64,000 nucleotides of DNA from Cavenderia fasciculata. Taxonomy: Eukaryota; Evosea; Eumycetozoa; Acytosteliales; Cavenderiaceae. The notes under the pieces were generated by a model. That model ran no database searches, was not told where the DNA came from, and was given only the letters and a program-made list of their open reading frames with translations. The position numbers were made by a program, and so were the translations under genes. Numbering within the stretch: position 1 is the stretch's first letter; each line of letters begins with the position of its first letter. Location: positions 2,108,001 through 2,172,000 of the forward strand of contig NW_004457735.1 of the NCBI RefSeq assembly GCF_000203815.1, written 5' to 3'. Below are positions 34,949-46,313 of the stretch, piece by piece.

Positions 34949-36612
34949 ATGAATAGTATTAAAGAATCGATTATTAAAAGAGCACTTGTAGATCTACCTC
35001 TTTTAGCATCAAATAGTGTAGATCACTTTAATCAACTTGGTTTAATACCAAGAGTTGCAATAGGTGCTGTTATATGTCGTTGGGGTGTATCTGGATGTAT
35101 GTATCATCAATGATCATCATAATCAAATATTGTTATTCTTTCTCTTTATTTACAACTTTTCATTTATTATTATTTATTAGTCTCTGAAGCATACAAATTC
35201 AATAAAATAACAAATGAAAGAGTCATTCAATATAAAGAATGGTTGGCAGCAATCTATGAAGATGATTTTGGAAAAGATCAAACCAATGCTGGATTGAAAA
35301 TGACAGAGATTGCAAGAGAAATGAAAAAGAGTGAGGAATTGACCATTAGAATGCTCGATCAACTACCATTAGTCATAATGATTGCATGCAAGTTTGTTTT
35401 CGAAATATTTGGAAAATACCAAGATACAGCAATTGCACTAAAAGAAGATCAAAGAATGGCAGTCCATTCAGCTTATTTAAAGCAAAGATCCAATCCCCTA
35501 TTTTATAAATGTTTTGTAATATTGGGTACCTTTTTAGCAATTGGTAAGAATCAAATGATTGATCTATAGAGTCGAGTCACTACTGTTACTAACCAAAAAC
35601 AAATAATAATAATGATTGATTGAATGAATATTATATTATATTATTTTATATTATATTTATTTATTTAGGAGATAAAAAATTAAGGATGATAGCATTGGGA
35701 GAAGCAATTGATTTGGCTTATGGTACGTCTGGTTTACATCTTAGATTCTCCCTTCTCTATGAGATTTGTAAAAGTATTGGGGATCATTCAATTGACGATA
35801 TTCCAATGGACAGATATTTAAAGTTGGCTTCACTCTTGTCAACATCGACTGTACCCCAAAAGGATACAATTAGAATGATGAGCAATGCAATTGATTTTGC
35901 CAAAGCTCAATTACTCATTGCCATTACCAAGAATCTATCTTCCATAAAATTCCTATTCGAAAAGGAAAAAGAAGAGTTGTTAATGTTATATGTTGCTAGT
36001 CACCGACAAAATGCCAATCCATTTTTTGGATACCCATTGGTTAAATGGCTACCAGAATTCATTGTTTATAAAAAAGAGTATTACCTTGTCAAGGGTGCAC
36101 TTTTATCTATTGGTCTTTGTACTGGTTTCACCAGCATTGGTATTCAAGCTGGTGTTGACGCGTTCTACAGATCTCTTAAACTCGATTCACGTCAGGCCAA
36201 AAAGACAGAGAGTAGACTTGCAAGATCTCTTTTAGCTTTTGCTCCTGCCATTCCATTTGGTGGTCTCTGTCTCTTTGCATCGACAACAAACAATTGGAAG
36301 GCTGTTGGATTATCATTTATGATATCGTTGGCAGCCAATATCGTACAAGAATTGGTCATCAGCGAACTAGCAAAGAGAAGGTACGATGAATACGTCGTTC
36401 TCTATTGTGCAGATGTTAAAAATTATCCAGAAAGAAAGAAAAAACAACAAGAAATTGAAAAGGAAGAAGCAATTAAATTAAATCAGCAAACTGTTCCTGC
36501 GTCACAAGATGAACAAGAACAAGCTGTAGAACAACGATCTAATAAGGAAAAGGATGGTGAGAAAAAAGAAGAGGAAAAAGAAAAACAAATTAGATCAACA
36601 ACAACCATCTGA
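34949..36612 (+). CDS. Tandem-array gene G: unassigned multi-helix membrane protein (484 aa), tail possibly frame-slipped
   Basis: Exons 34949-35096, 35181-35543 and 35669-36612, both introns phase 1. Exon 1 ends PRVAIGAVICRWGVSG. Exon 3 has GYPLVKWLPEFIVYKKEYYLVKGALL in place of the RYRKYIP block, and RSLLAFAPAIPFGGLCLF then NNWKAVGLSFMIS, matching E and F. The charged tail stops at 36610-36612. In the +1 frame a further 30 or so Gln/Glu/Asn codons (QQPSENRQEVQEEL...) run to a TAA at 36698-36700 and look like a natural continuation of such a tail, so the stop may come from an extra A in a nearby A run. Last gene of the array; the next gene is on the other strand and unrelated. Confidence 0.82.
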
Positions 36613-36791
36613 AAATAGACAAGAAGTTCAAGAAGAATTAAACAACATTGGACAAGAAGAAAAAGAAGAAGAAGGAATTAACAACCAACAACAACAATAA
36701 GTAATCTAATTTATTTCAAATTGTACAATTAATTATTTTATAAAGTTGCCCAAACAAATCTACTCCTAACACTATCTATCACCATCATTTA

Positions 36792-38717
36792 TTATTGACC
36801 ATCCATATTATTCCATTGAGGAGCAATCATTGATACACCAATAAATTGATATGAATTGGATTTGTTTGATGAAATTGTATTTCCATTGGTGAAACTGTGA
36901 ATGTATTCTAGAGGTTCGATATTTATCATTGGGAATACTTTGAATCCATTATCAAATGTTCCTGTTAATTTAAAATCTGTTATATCATTGACTGGTGACT
37001 TTTCAATAGAAATATTAATGGTTAATATTAATAAAATTTTAAAATAATGATATAAAAACATACTTTAAAATGAAGTTTAGTACATTCTACAACATCCATA
37101 TTCTCGCACACCACTACACTACATAATTGTACTTGAAAATAGCCAATGAAATCACCATGATATGAAATTAAGATTGCCATCCTTTCATTGTTATCACTAA
37201 ATATTGAATAAAATTAATTATTAATATTAAAGATTAAATTGTCATTGTTTTTGATGATTTTACTTGTTAGAAGAAGAAGAAAATGTAAATTTACAAGTTA
37301 GACCATTGTTTGAGTTTTCAATTACTTGATTCTTTCCTTTAATGTTAAAAGGTGTGACAGTTTGTTTAAAATTTATAGTTGAATAATCAAAGTTTGATTT
37401 ATCTAAATAATACAAGGTGAGGGTGAGTTTTAGTTTGTTGTTAGATTTCAAAGTTTGAATTGATATAACAAACCTATTAAATCTGGACGATCAAAATAGA
37501 TGACCTTTGATTCTTTGGAAAACTTTTTAGATAATTTAGAATTGGGAATCTTGGGTACTTTGGAAATCATCAAAATGTCAATTGGTCGGTCTGTTGGATT
37601 GACATGACTAACTATAACCTCACCGGCTGAATAAATACCACTACCAGATGCAAGTTTATTTTCACCATTGTTTGATGCTAAAATAGTCAATCCAGTTAGA
37701 GCAGACCAACTCTGTTGCATTTGTCTTGCTGTCATTGATTGAAAATTAACCTTTTTTAAAATTATTATTAATATTATTAAATTATTATTAATATTATTTT
37801 TGAATTATATAATTTAATATTTTAAATACTTACCCATTCAGTTGAAAATAACAAAGTTTGAATACCATGCTTTTCAATTAAATCAGTTTGAGGTTGTTTC
37901 CACATTAGATCAAAACAAATAAATGTTCCAAATCTAACACCAAAATCTGAATCAAAGAATTTGGCATGATATTTAACTGGTTTGTTCATACTATCTTCAA
38001 AAATAGTATGAGCCTTGTGAAACTTTAGCAACAGTCTACCAATTGGTGAGAAAACAATTACAGTATTAAATTGATAACGACCGTCATTTGGACAATCTTT
38101 ATCGATCGACTTGTCACATGGTTGAAGGTCACCATAATCAGCAACTAAATAAATGTTATTTTTCTTTGCCATACAACTTAATCTTTTTAATATTGGTCTA
38201 TCTTTGAATATATCCTCATCACATGGAATAATCTATATAGATTAATAAAAAGTTAATATATTGAAATATAATAATACTTGTGAATAGTCATACAGAAGAA
38301 TTATGAGTATCAGGGTCAGGTATTATCTCTAAGAATAAATTCATTTGGTCTCTTGATTTTAATTCAGACCATGATCCTATGATTCCATATTCAGGAAATA
38401 CAATGATTTGTGCTTCATATTTTACTGCTTCTATTAAATATTTCTTGAATGAAATTATTATTAATTGTTGCAGGAAAAAAAGTATGATCTTTTAAAATAT
38501 AGTAATTTACTTCATAAGCATCCAAATTTGAATTCATATATTTGATAGCATTCTCTTTATTTGAACTGTAGTTGAATCTTGGTATACTATACTCTAAAAC
38601 AGCTCCGATATAATATTCGTCTTTTGAATCATCAAAGAAAACTAAACTATTGTTATTTTGCAATACTCCTAAAAGTAAAGCTACAACTATAATCGATATA
38701 ATACCTATTAACTTCAT
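36792..38717 (-). CDS. Vanin/biotinidase-type amidase (nitrilase superfamily), secreted (503 aa)
   Basis: Predicted to hydrolyse amide bonds of pantetheine- or biotin-like substrates outside the cell or in vesicles. Seven exons: 38717-38511, 38443-38294, 38232-37834, 37750-37474, 37402-37264, 37196-37064 and 36998-36792; total 504 codons, close to vanin length. A signal or anchor helix (IGIISIIVVALLLGVL) comes first. The nitrilase triad is present: Glu in IIVFPEYGI, Lys in LLKFHKAH, Cys in GTFICFDLM. The following STEWVNFQSMTARQMQQSWSAL resembles the vanin WMN...QIQQAW block, and the C-terminal region is the vanin-specific beta domain. Substrate not decidable from sequence. Confidence 0.9.
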
Positions 38718-38913
38718 GATAAATTAAACATAGTTAAACAATGGTGTGTTATATAAACGAAATGTTTAATGATAAAACATTGCAATTGTGGTGTGTTAAT
38801 ACCATTGTTGAAGACAAAGTTACATATCTTTGAAGTTATTAATGATATAATACATATGAGTATTTATTATTTGATTGGTGGAGTTGTTTGTTTATGTTTC
38901 ATTGTGTATCTCT

Positions 38914-39186
38914 TTAAAGTGGTAAGAAAAACAATTTAATCTTTTCCTTTGGAATTTCATAATTCTTGAATAAAAAAAAAAGATTAATATTAATATATTG
39001 AATGAAATCGAGTATACTTACACATGGTGAATCATTTTCGATTGTTGATCCATCTGTATTGTTGACATAACATCTCATTTGTTGACAATTTAATTTATCG
39101 TTGGGATCATCTGCAAAGATGTAAATGAGATTATAGTATACTACAATGGTGAAAATAAATAGAAATGTTAAAAATACTAATCCCAT
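38914..39186 (-). CDS. Small hypothetical membrane or secreted protein (71 aa)
   Basis: Exons 39186-39022 and 38964-38914 give 71 residues. It starts MGLVFLTFLFIFTIVVYY, a hydrophobic signal or anchor, followed by about 45 polar residues with three Cys (NCQQMRCYVNN and NDSPC). The intron has a good GTAAGT donor and a TTCAAG acceptor. Not recognised. It lies between the vanin-like and cystinosin genes, same strand. Could be a short secreted peptide or a spurious model. Confidence 0.45.
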   Translation of the reverse strand: MGLVFLTFLFIFTIVVYYNLIYIFADDPNDKLNCQQMRCYVNNTDGSTIENDSPCVSILDFIQYININLFFLFKNYEIPKEKIKLFFLPL

Positions 39187-39460
39187 TTTATTATTATTAT
39201 TATTATTATTCTGTCTGTTTGAAATTTAATTAATTAATTAGAAGAATTGTTTGTTTCCAATCATCCTTTAAATATTCTAAATATTACTCAAACTAATTCC
39301 AAACCAAAATTCGGATAGTCATAAAACCACACTTGGAAAGGAAACTTTTATGTTTGTTTATGTTTAGTTTTTCTAAAACAAAAAAAAACTAATATATGCG
39401 TGAATTGGTTATTTATTACTACTATTATTTTACTAATACTATTATTATATAATTTCCAAA

Positions 39461-40571
39461 TTAATAATCTGGAACTTTAATTTCCTCGACGATAGGAGAT
39501 GGTGAAACGATTGATTCATTGATAAATCCACTATCGCTATTTATAACAGTTTCGTTGTTTTTGTGAATGTCTGGTGATTGAAGACTTTGGTATCCAGTAT
39601 GTCTATTTTTGTAAAGTAGATAATGTTGAATCATAAACAATATATCAAATGCTATACTAAACATTGATAATCCAAATTTAACTGGATCACCAATAAATAC
39701 TTTCCAATTATCTAAAATCAAAATCAAAATGTTAATAATTTAATTCATTCATTCATTTCCAAATAAATGAAAGTAATTTCATCCATGTCTGAAACATACT
39801 AGAATCTATAGAATCCAAACACATTTGAACCAATGATAATATACCACCAGAGAAATCTAATAATACATTTCCAATACTCCATCCAACCGTACTCTTTCGT
39901 TTGTAATTAATGTAGGCCTGTGGAACGTATTTGATAAATGTGATGAATAATTTTACATAGCTTAGATAGTTGATCACCCACAACCAAGTGATAGTGTTTG
40001 CAGATCCAAGACCAATCACTACTATAATCGACGCCCAAATCGCAATTCCAATACCTATCGAATAGATTGAATTCTTTTGGTCTCCACGTTCATACATAAA
40101 ACATTGTACTACTGTCACCACTGTAAGTATAAGTCCATGAATTGCAAATGCTCTACGAGGAAAGGAAAGAGGGATGAATAAATAAAAGTGAAACTCGTTT
40201 TTAAGACAACACATGTACTTACATATCATTTGGTTGAACAGGGATTGGTGGTGAATACTTTGCAAGGTATTCATCCTGAACAACAGGACTGAAATATAAA
40301 ACACTATTAAACACTGAATAACATATATAACCTGTAATATTAAAGAGTAAGAAATCAAATGATAACCCTAATACTCTGTGATTGAATTGAATTGAATTTA
40401 ATTAAACAATTGTTAGTTCCAACTAGACATTGGGATGTTATTGTGTTCACTACTCTAACGTTCATACGATTTCCTTTTATAATTGAGTACAACTTGTGGA
40501 TAGAATGATAAACTCCAACAAGCAAAGTATGTCCAACCTATTATAGCTGATAATATTGAAAGTGCACTCAT
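39461..40571 (-). CDS. ctns: Cystinosin (lysosomal cystine/H+ symporter)
   Basis: Exports cystine from lysosomes with protons. Four exons: 40571-40468, 40375-40223, 40152-39800 and 39711-39461, giving 286 residues. It starts MSALSILSAIIGWTYFACWS and carries two PQ-loop motifs, FYPQVVLNYKRKS and KYVPQAYINYKRKS, followed by the signature TVGWSIGNVLLDFSGG and then KFGLSMFSIAFDILFMIQHY, all as in animal cystinosin. It lacks the long glycosylated N-terminal domain of the human protein, so only the seven-helix core is present. The C terminus ends EEIKVPDY rather than the human GYDQLN signal; an upstream GYQSL is a candidate tyrosine-type sorting motif. Confidence 0.95.
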
Positions 40572-41290
40572 CTTACTTCTCCTTCTCCTACTCCTACTCT
40601 CTCTATTTTAAAACTCTGTGTATGTGAAATGGGTTGTTGTTGTTGTTGTTGTTGTTGTTGTGTTGACTGGTACTAATAGTGTATCATATGTTAATTGCTA
40701 TATCTCTAGAAAAACTATATACATATGTTTGTGAAATAAATATGGTTCGACAATTGTGTCTTGTTGACATCAACCCAGGACAAAAATCTTTTGGGTTGTT
40801 GTCAACCTTTTTTAGACAAGAGTCTCTTTGCGTCATCCAATTGAATTGATTGAAGATCTCCAACTAGATCACGTTATCATAATAAATAGAATAGAACTCT
40901 TAAAAGACCTCACCTCCACATCCGATGTAAGGCTAAATGTCTCTTTTTGAGATGTTTTGTTTTATTGATTATCATTATTTATATATCATTAATTATTATT
41001 ATTATTATTATTAATTAATATAAAAGATAGTAAAGAGTGTGGTGTGGATGTTATTTGTACAATTAGAATCGAGGTGATATAATAACAGGTTATATACAGA
41101 GTGGATGGTGGATAAGATTATTGATGTTGTTTAAGAAGTTGTAGACCATTGGTATACTGATTTAAAGAGAGAGGTGTGTGTGTGTGAAAGTGTAAGTATT
41201 AATTAATTAATTAATAATATGATTAATAATCTTAATAATATTAATATTAATAATATTATTATTTCAATCTTAACTAAAACCAAATTTCTT
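40572..41290. other. Intergenic, about 720 nt
   Basis: Upstream of cystinosin and downstream of the Q-rich gene. Contains a GTT microsatellite at about 40635-40660 and ATT tracts. No gene seen; ATG-started frames here are short. Confidence 0.6.
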
Positions 41291-42744
41291 TTACATTTGT
41301 TGTGGTGGTTGTTGTTGTTGAACTGGTTGCTGTTGTTGAACTGGTTGCTGTTGTACTGGTTGCTGGAATGCAGTATAAACTGGCTGTTGGTTTGAGTATT
41401 GGTATGATTGGTATGGTACACCATAGTTGGCTGGTTGATGTTGATGTTGTTGATGAGCAGAATAAAGTTGAACATTTGGAACTACAGCAGTGTAGTATGG
41501 ATTGTACATGGCAGCAGTCATATTGGAAGAATAGAAACCAGCATTTAAACTGTTAAGAGCAAGTTGCTCGGATGGTGTTAAACGACTGTATGCATCATCT
41601 TCAGAGATGATTGGTATTTGATTTTGGTGGTATACATTTGGTTGTTGTTGTTGTTGTTGTACCATTGGATGTTGGTAATGATATACTTGTTGGTATTCTT
41701 GTTGTTGTAGTTGTTGTGGTTGAACAGATTGTTGTTGTTGTTGTTGTTGTTGTTGTTCGACCAATAATGGTTGTTGAACAAGAGATTGTTGTTGATGTGA
41801 TTGTTGTACAAGAGTACCAACAACTTCTTCCTCCTCTTCCTCTTCCTCTTCATCTTCGCTGAACTCTTCATCATCATCCTCCTCTTCATACTCACTTTCA
41901 TCTTGTTCTTCTTCAGAACCTTCTTCATCTTCATCATCTTCCAAGTCGACTTGGATTGGCATTCCCATACCTGGAATTGGAGTCATTTCCAATAGATTGG
42001 ATGCAGCAGCAGTAGTAGTAGTAGTGGTAGAAGTAGAATCAATGGCACCAACCTTTGATTTCTTTGTTGGACCTTGTTTCGAGTTGACCTTAGCTTTCTT
42101 GATCGTAGTTTCACGAATCTTGGTACCATTCCAATTACCCTTGTTATACTTTGTGTTTTGAGTAAACAACTTTTTGATTCCTCTGTCTGATAACTTGGCC
42201 TGTATAAATTCAAACGAACAAACGAACAAAATGTATTAGAATATCTATACCTATATATTTATATTATTATTACTATTATTATTATTTATTCATATATTTA
42301 TATACTTTACATACTCTAAGTACTTCATTAGCCTCTCTAAATTCCATAATCACATTCCACATTACTTGTAATTGACCTTCGAAAGCCATTGGATATTGAG
42401 ACATTGTGGAGACAAAGGCACCAAGATTACCATGACATAGTTTGAATACCTTTTCACGCTTGATAAACAAGTCATTTGCTTCAAGTCTTTTAACAATATC
42501 ACGACTGATTACAGGATCCAAACAATCAAGTTTCCATGATTGTAACTAAATAGTTTTAAAATTAAGAATGTAAAACAAGTAATGTATTAATATAATTCTA
42601 AAAGATAGATTGTAAATTTAAATATTTAAATATATATATATATATTGAATTTAACAATTAACTTACAAGTTTAATCTTTTCTAATGGGTATAGTTGGTTA
42701 AGAGTTTGAAGTGAAACATATGGTACAACAAATGTTAATGTCAT
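41291..42744 (-). CDS. Hypothetical Gln-rich acidic, probably nuclear protein (405 aa)
   Basis: Three exons: 42744-42667, 42545-42315 and 42199-41291. The N-terminal 150 residues look folded (MTLTFVVPYVSLQTLNQLY, then KVFKLCHGNLGAFVSTMSQYP and QLQVMWNVIMEFREANEVLR), followed by a Lys-rich stretch (IRETTIKKAKVNSKQGPTKK) that could be a nuclear localisation signal. The rest is low complexity: a Thr run, a 50-residue Asp/Glu block, and Gln-rich segments with Tyr/Pro (YQQVYHYQHP) of a kind seen in prion-like or transcription proteins. No domain recognised. Confidence 0.75.
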
Positions 42745-44112
42745 TGTGTTAATAGTTATTTAAATAGTAAAGTAATAATGATAATAATATAGTATTATTG
42801 TTGGTAAATGGTATGTAATAAGTGAATGTATGAAATGGATGGTTGGTTGGTTGGAGAATGGTATAAAAGTATTGTTGTTGTTTAAGCCTCTAATTTTCAA
42901 TTCTTAAATAGGAACAACCAGCTAGCAAAGGTACTAGCTTTCGGTGGTTTAAAGATGAGGAAGAGGGTGGGAGGAGGAGGGAAGAGCAACAACACAAATC
43001 ATAAGATTTTTTACAAGAGAGAGGACAGGACAGGACACTAAAACTACCACCTCCTCCCACTCTCTTCTCCTAATTGCCAGGTGGCACATTGAAATAGTAC
43101 TGGTGATCAATGTATCCTTTGACCAAACAAAGGGGTACTACAACAGAGAGAGAAGGAGGGGGATGTAAACCCAAAAAGTCAACGATTTTAGAGTAAACCC
43201 TGATCGCTTCTATTAGAATTTTTGGGCGCGAAAACTCACTAATTGCCTTTTGTGGAAGAATGACGGTACCACCCCAAACACCCTACCCCCAAAAATACTC
43301 TTACATTCCTACCTCTCTGATTCATCCCGAAATCGAATATCAATACGACGATCGTGATTGTCCCCAATACAACTACCAACAATTTGATCAATCACCTACA
43401 TGCATTCTCATCGGACGAGGTTCGGGGTTGTTCAAAATACACAAACAACGATACAGCTTTTGTTTGATTTGAACAACTCGAGGAATGGGGACATATCCTA
43501 TTTAGGGAACATTGGAATCCGTACCCATCTTTGACTTTGTTTGACGTTGTGTATCCATTCTCGTGCCTCGGCGCACTAGGTTTCGATCACCCTAACTCGC
43601 GAACTGGAAACTCAAAATTATTATTTTTTTATTTCTTTCTTTCAGCAAAAAACAATAAGGGGAGGGTATCACCATGGTAGAGGTTTAAGGGGGAAGGACT
43701 CATTGCTTCCAATAATACCCACTAGAACGTCCACACACACACTATTAAACATTAGTAATTAAAAAAAGAAAAAGGGAAAGAAAAAGAGTATCCATCAACT
43801 TTGATATATAGATTTGAAAGAAAAGGTAAAAAATATTATAATATTAGGATAAATTATATAATATTATATTATATTTAATGTTCTAATAAAAATAATTAGA
43901 ATAGATAGTTAGATAGATAGATAGATAGATAATAATTTATAATAATAATACCTAAAAAGATATATATTTATAAATATATCGATAGGGATTCACCAAATCC
44001 AAAGAAAGAACAAATCAACAAAAGTATTTAGAGAGAAAAGGAAGGAAGGAAGGAAGGAAGAGAGTTGGAATGGAAATTGTATTCGTGTTGATTGGTATAA
44101 GACTACTACCAC
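42745..44112. other. Intergenic, about 1.4 kb, with a less AT-rich core
   Basis: The segment 43080-43620 is visibly less AT-rich than other non-coding DNA here and contains a 70-codon ORF (43260-43472, MTVPPQTPYPQ...) with a Pro/Tyr-rich start and no recognised domain. It may be a small gene, an untranslated exon or an old insertion. GATA repeats lie at 43907-43930. Confidence 0.5.
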
Positions 44113-45269
44113 CTAATTGTTGTTGTTGTTGTTGTTGTTGATGATGGTAGCTTGGATGGTGGCACCATAGGCAATGACCTGGTCTGGGTCGATTGACTTG
44201 TAGATAGGAATGCCACAGAAAAGGTGTTGGAGGAGTGATTGGATCTTTGGAATACGGGTGGAACCACCTACGAGGATGATTTCGTGGATGGATTGCTTGT
44301 CGAGTTTAGCATCACTGAGAGCCTTTGCGACTAGGTCGAGTCAACAATGAAAGAGGTCGTCGTTGAGTTGTTCGAATCGTGTACGGGTGATAGAGGTGTA
44401 AAAGTCTATACCTCCCATGATCGAGACGATTTCAATTGACGCTTGGGTAGACGACGAAAGAGTACGTTTGGCACGTTCACAAGATGAACGTAGACGATTG
44501 ATGGCACGATGGTTAGTTGTCAATTCCTTTTTGTACTTGTCCTTAAACTCTTTGATGAAATAAGAGACCATACGATTATCGAAATCCACACCACCCAAAT
44601 GTAAGTCACCAGCACTGGCCTTTATCTCAAATACACCACCATCTTTGACAGAGAGTATTGAAACATCAAAAGTACAACCTCCAAGATTGAATATTAGGAT
44701 GGTCTTTTCAATAACCAACTTGTTTTTCTTTTCAAGACCGTAGGCAATGATGGCAGCAGTTGGTTCATTGATAATACATTGGACATTCAACTTGGCAATG
44801 ACGGCAGCGTCTTTGGTGGCTTGACGTTGAGCGTCGTTGAAATAAGCTGGAACGGTGATGACAGCGTCGGTGACAGTTGACTTTCAGCAATTCCCTTCAT
44901 TTTGAGGAGAATCATAGATGAAATCTCTTCTGGTGAGAATGTCTTGGTTTCACCGTTGTACTCTACTTGGATGTATGGTTTGTCACCTTGCTTTTGGACA
45001 ACTTTAAATGGCCAATACTTTATATTTGATTGGACAATAGAGTCGGAAAACTTGCGACCAATGAGACGTTTGACATCGAAAATGGTATTGGTTGGATTCA
45101 AAGTTGCTTGGATCTTGGCATTTTCACCAACAACAATAGAGTCATTGAAAGCAACATATGATGGAGTGGTCCTATTACCTTGGTCGTTGGGAATGATTTC
45201 AACTCTATCTTTTTGCCATACACTAACACAAGAGTATGTTGTACCTAAATCAATTCCAATAGATATCAT
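44113..45269 (-). pseudogene. Truncated, frame-broken Hsp70 ATPase-domain copy
   Basis: Starts [15 protein letters not shown], the Hsp70 phosphate-1 motif, and runs through the nucleotide-binding domain. One base is missing near 44881-44886, after GIAESQ; the downstream frame then gives the conserved [19 protein letters not shown] at 44341-44343 interrupts that frame after DDLFHC, and the same frame continues with [12 protein letters not shown] to a poly-Asn run and stop at 44113-44115. The phosphate-2 motif reads NLGGCTFDV instead of DLGGGTFDV, losing the Asp. The whole substrate-binding domain is absent. The length, 1157 nt, is not a multiple of three. Together these point to a decaying duplicate rather than a working chaperone; a single sequencing error would not explain all of it. 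Confidence 0.85.
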
Positions 45270-46313
45270 TAAAAAATATTTTATTTCTTCTTTAATAATA
45301 ATAATAATATGTATATGGGAAATTATATATATATATATATATATATAAGTAAGTATTAAATGTATGTATGTACCAAGACTTGAAAAGTTGCGATAGATTT
45401 AAATTCCCAAAATATAGCTTTTAAAAAGAGAGAGAGAGAGAGAAAGAAAGAGAGAGTGTGGGTGGGTGTGCTTTGTGTTTGTTCTCACGATATAAATATA
45501 TTATACTATGTTTAATTAAAAATAAATACCTTTGATTTTGTCCATGACAACTAATCGGCCAATTTGTAGTCTAAATTTATCCTAGATCTGAATAAATATT
45601 TATCGCCATTATTAATCTTATAGAATACACCTAATGGTCATTACGTTGTTGAGTAGGTAGAAGAATGTTCATTTCTCTTAACTTAACTATCCATCGCATC
45701 ATTAGTATGATTATTCGAAAATGATCAAACAAATAATTTAATTTAATTTAAAAATTTGAATTTTTCACATTATTTTTTTCCCTCCAAAATTTAATGGGTT
45801 TGTTCATACCTTTCTTGTCCTCCATTCATTCAATACTTTTTTACATTACTCAAAGAAAAAAAAGGAGAAATAGGATTATCAATTCCATTTTCTATATAGA
45901 AACTATTCGTACATCTACAACAACAAAAACAACAACAACATACAATTAGATCTAGTTAGTTAGTTAGTCAGTAGTAGTGATTAAATAAGATAAAATTAAT
46001 TTTGTTATCTTGACTCTACCTCTCTATCTGTCTCTATCTCTATCTCTATCTACAATTTGTTAAACATCATACAGCTACAACTATTTGTGCACAATAACAA
46101 ATAACAACAATAATAATAATCATCATCTCACAAGAATCATTTAAGTATTTTTCTAATCATCATTTTTAATTATTTTTATCAACATTTTATATTTTATTTT
46201 TATTAAATTAGGATAATTTAAGTATTACCTAATTCATCATCATCTTCTTCTTCTTTCATCTATTACATCTATCTATTATCTATATATAAATAAATAAATA
46301 CATACATATAAAT
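45270..46313. other. Intergenic, about 1 kb, between divergent genes
   Basis: AT microsatellite at about 45327-45348, GA-rich tract at 45429-45460, CTAT repeats near 46020-46050. Very AT-rich toward the FHA gene, probably its promoter and 5' untranslated region. No gene seen. Confidence 0.6.

Noticed and set aside
38853-38925. Plus-strand mini-ORF starting MSIYYLIGG with a GTAAGA at its end
   Set aside because: Only 22 codons, overlaps the tail of the minus-strand small gene and no downstream exon was found.
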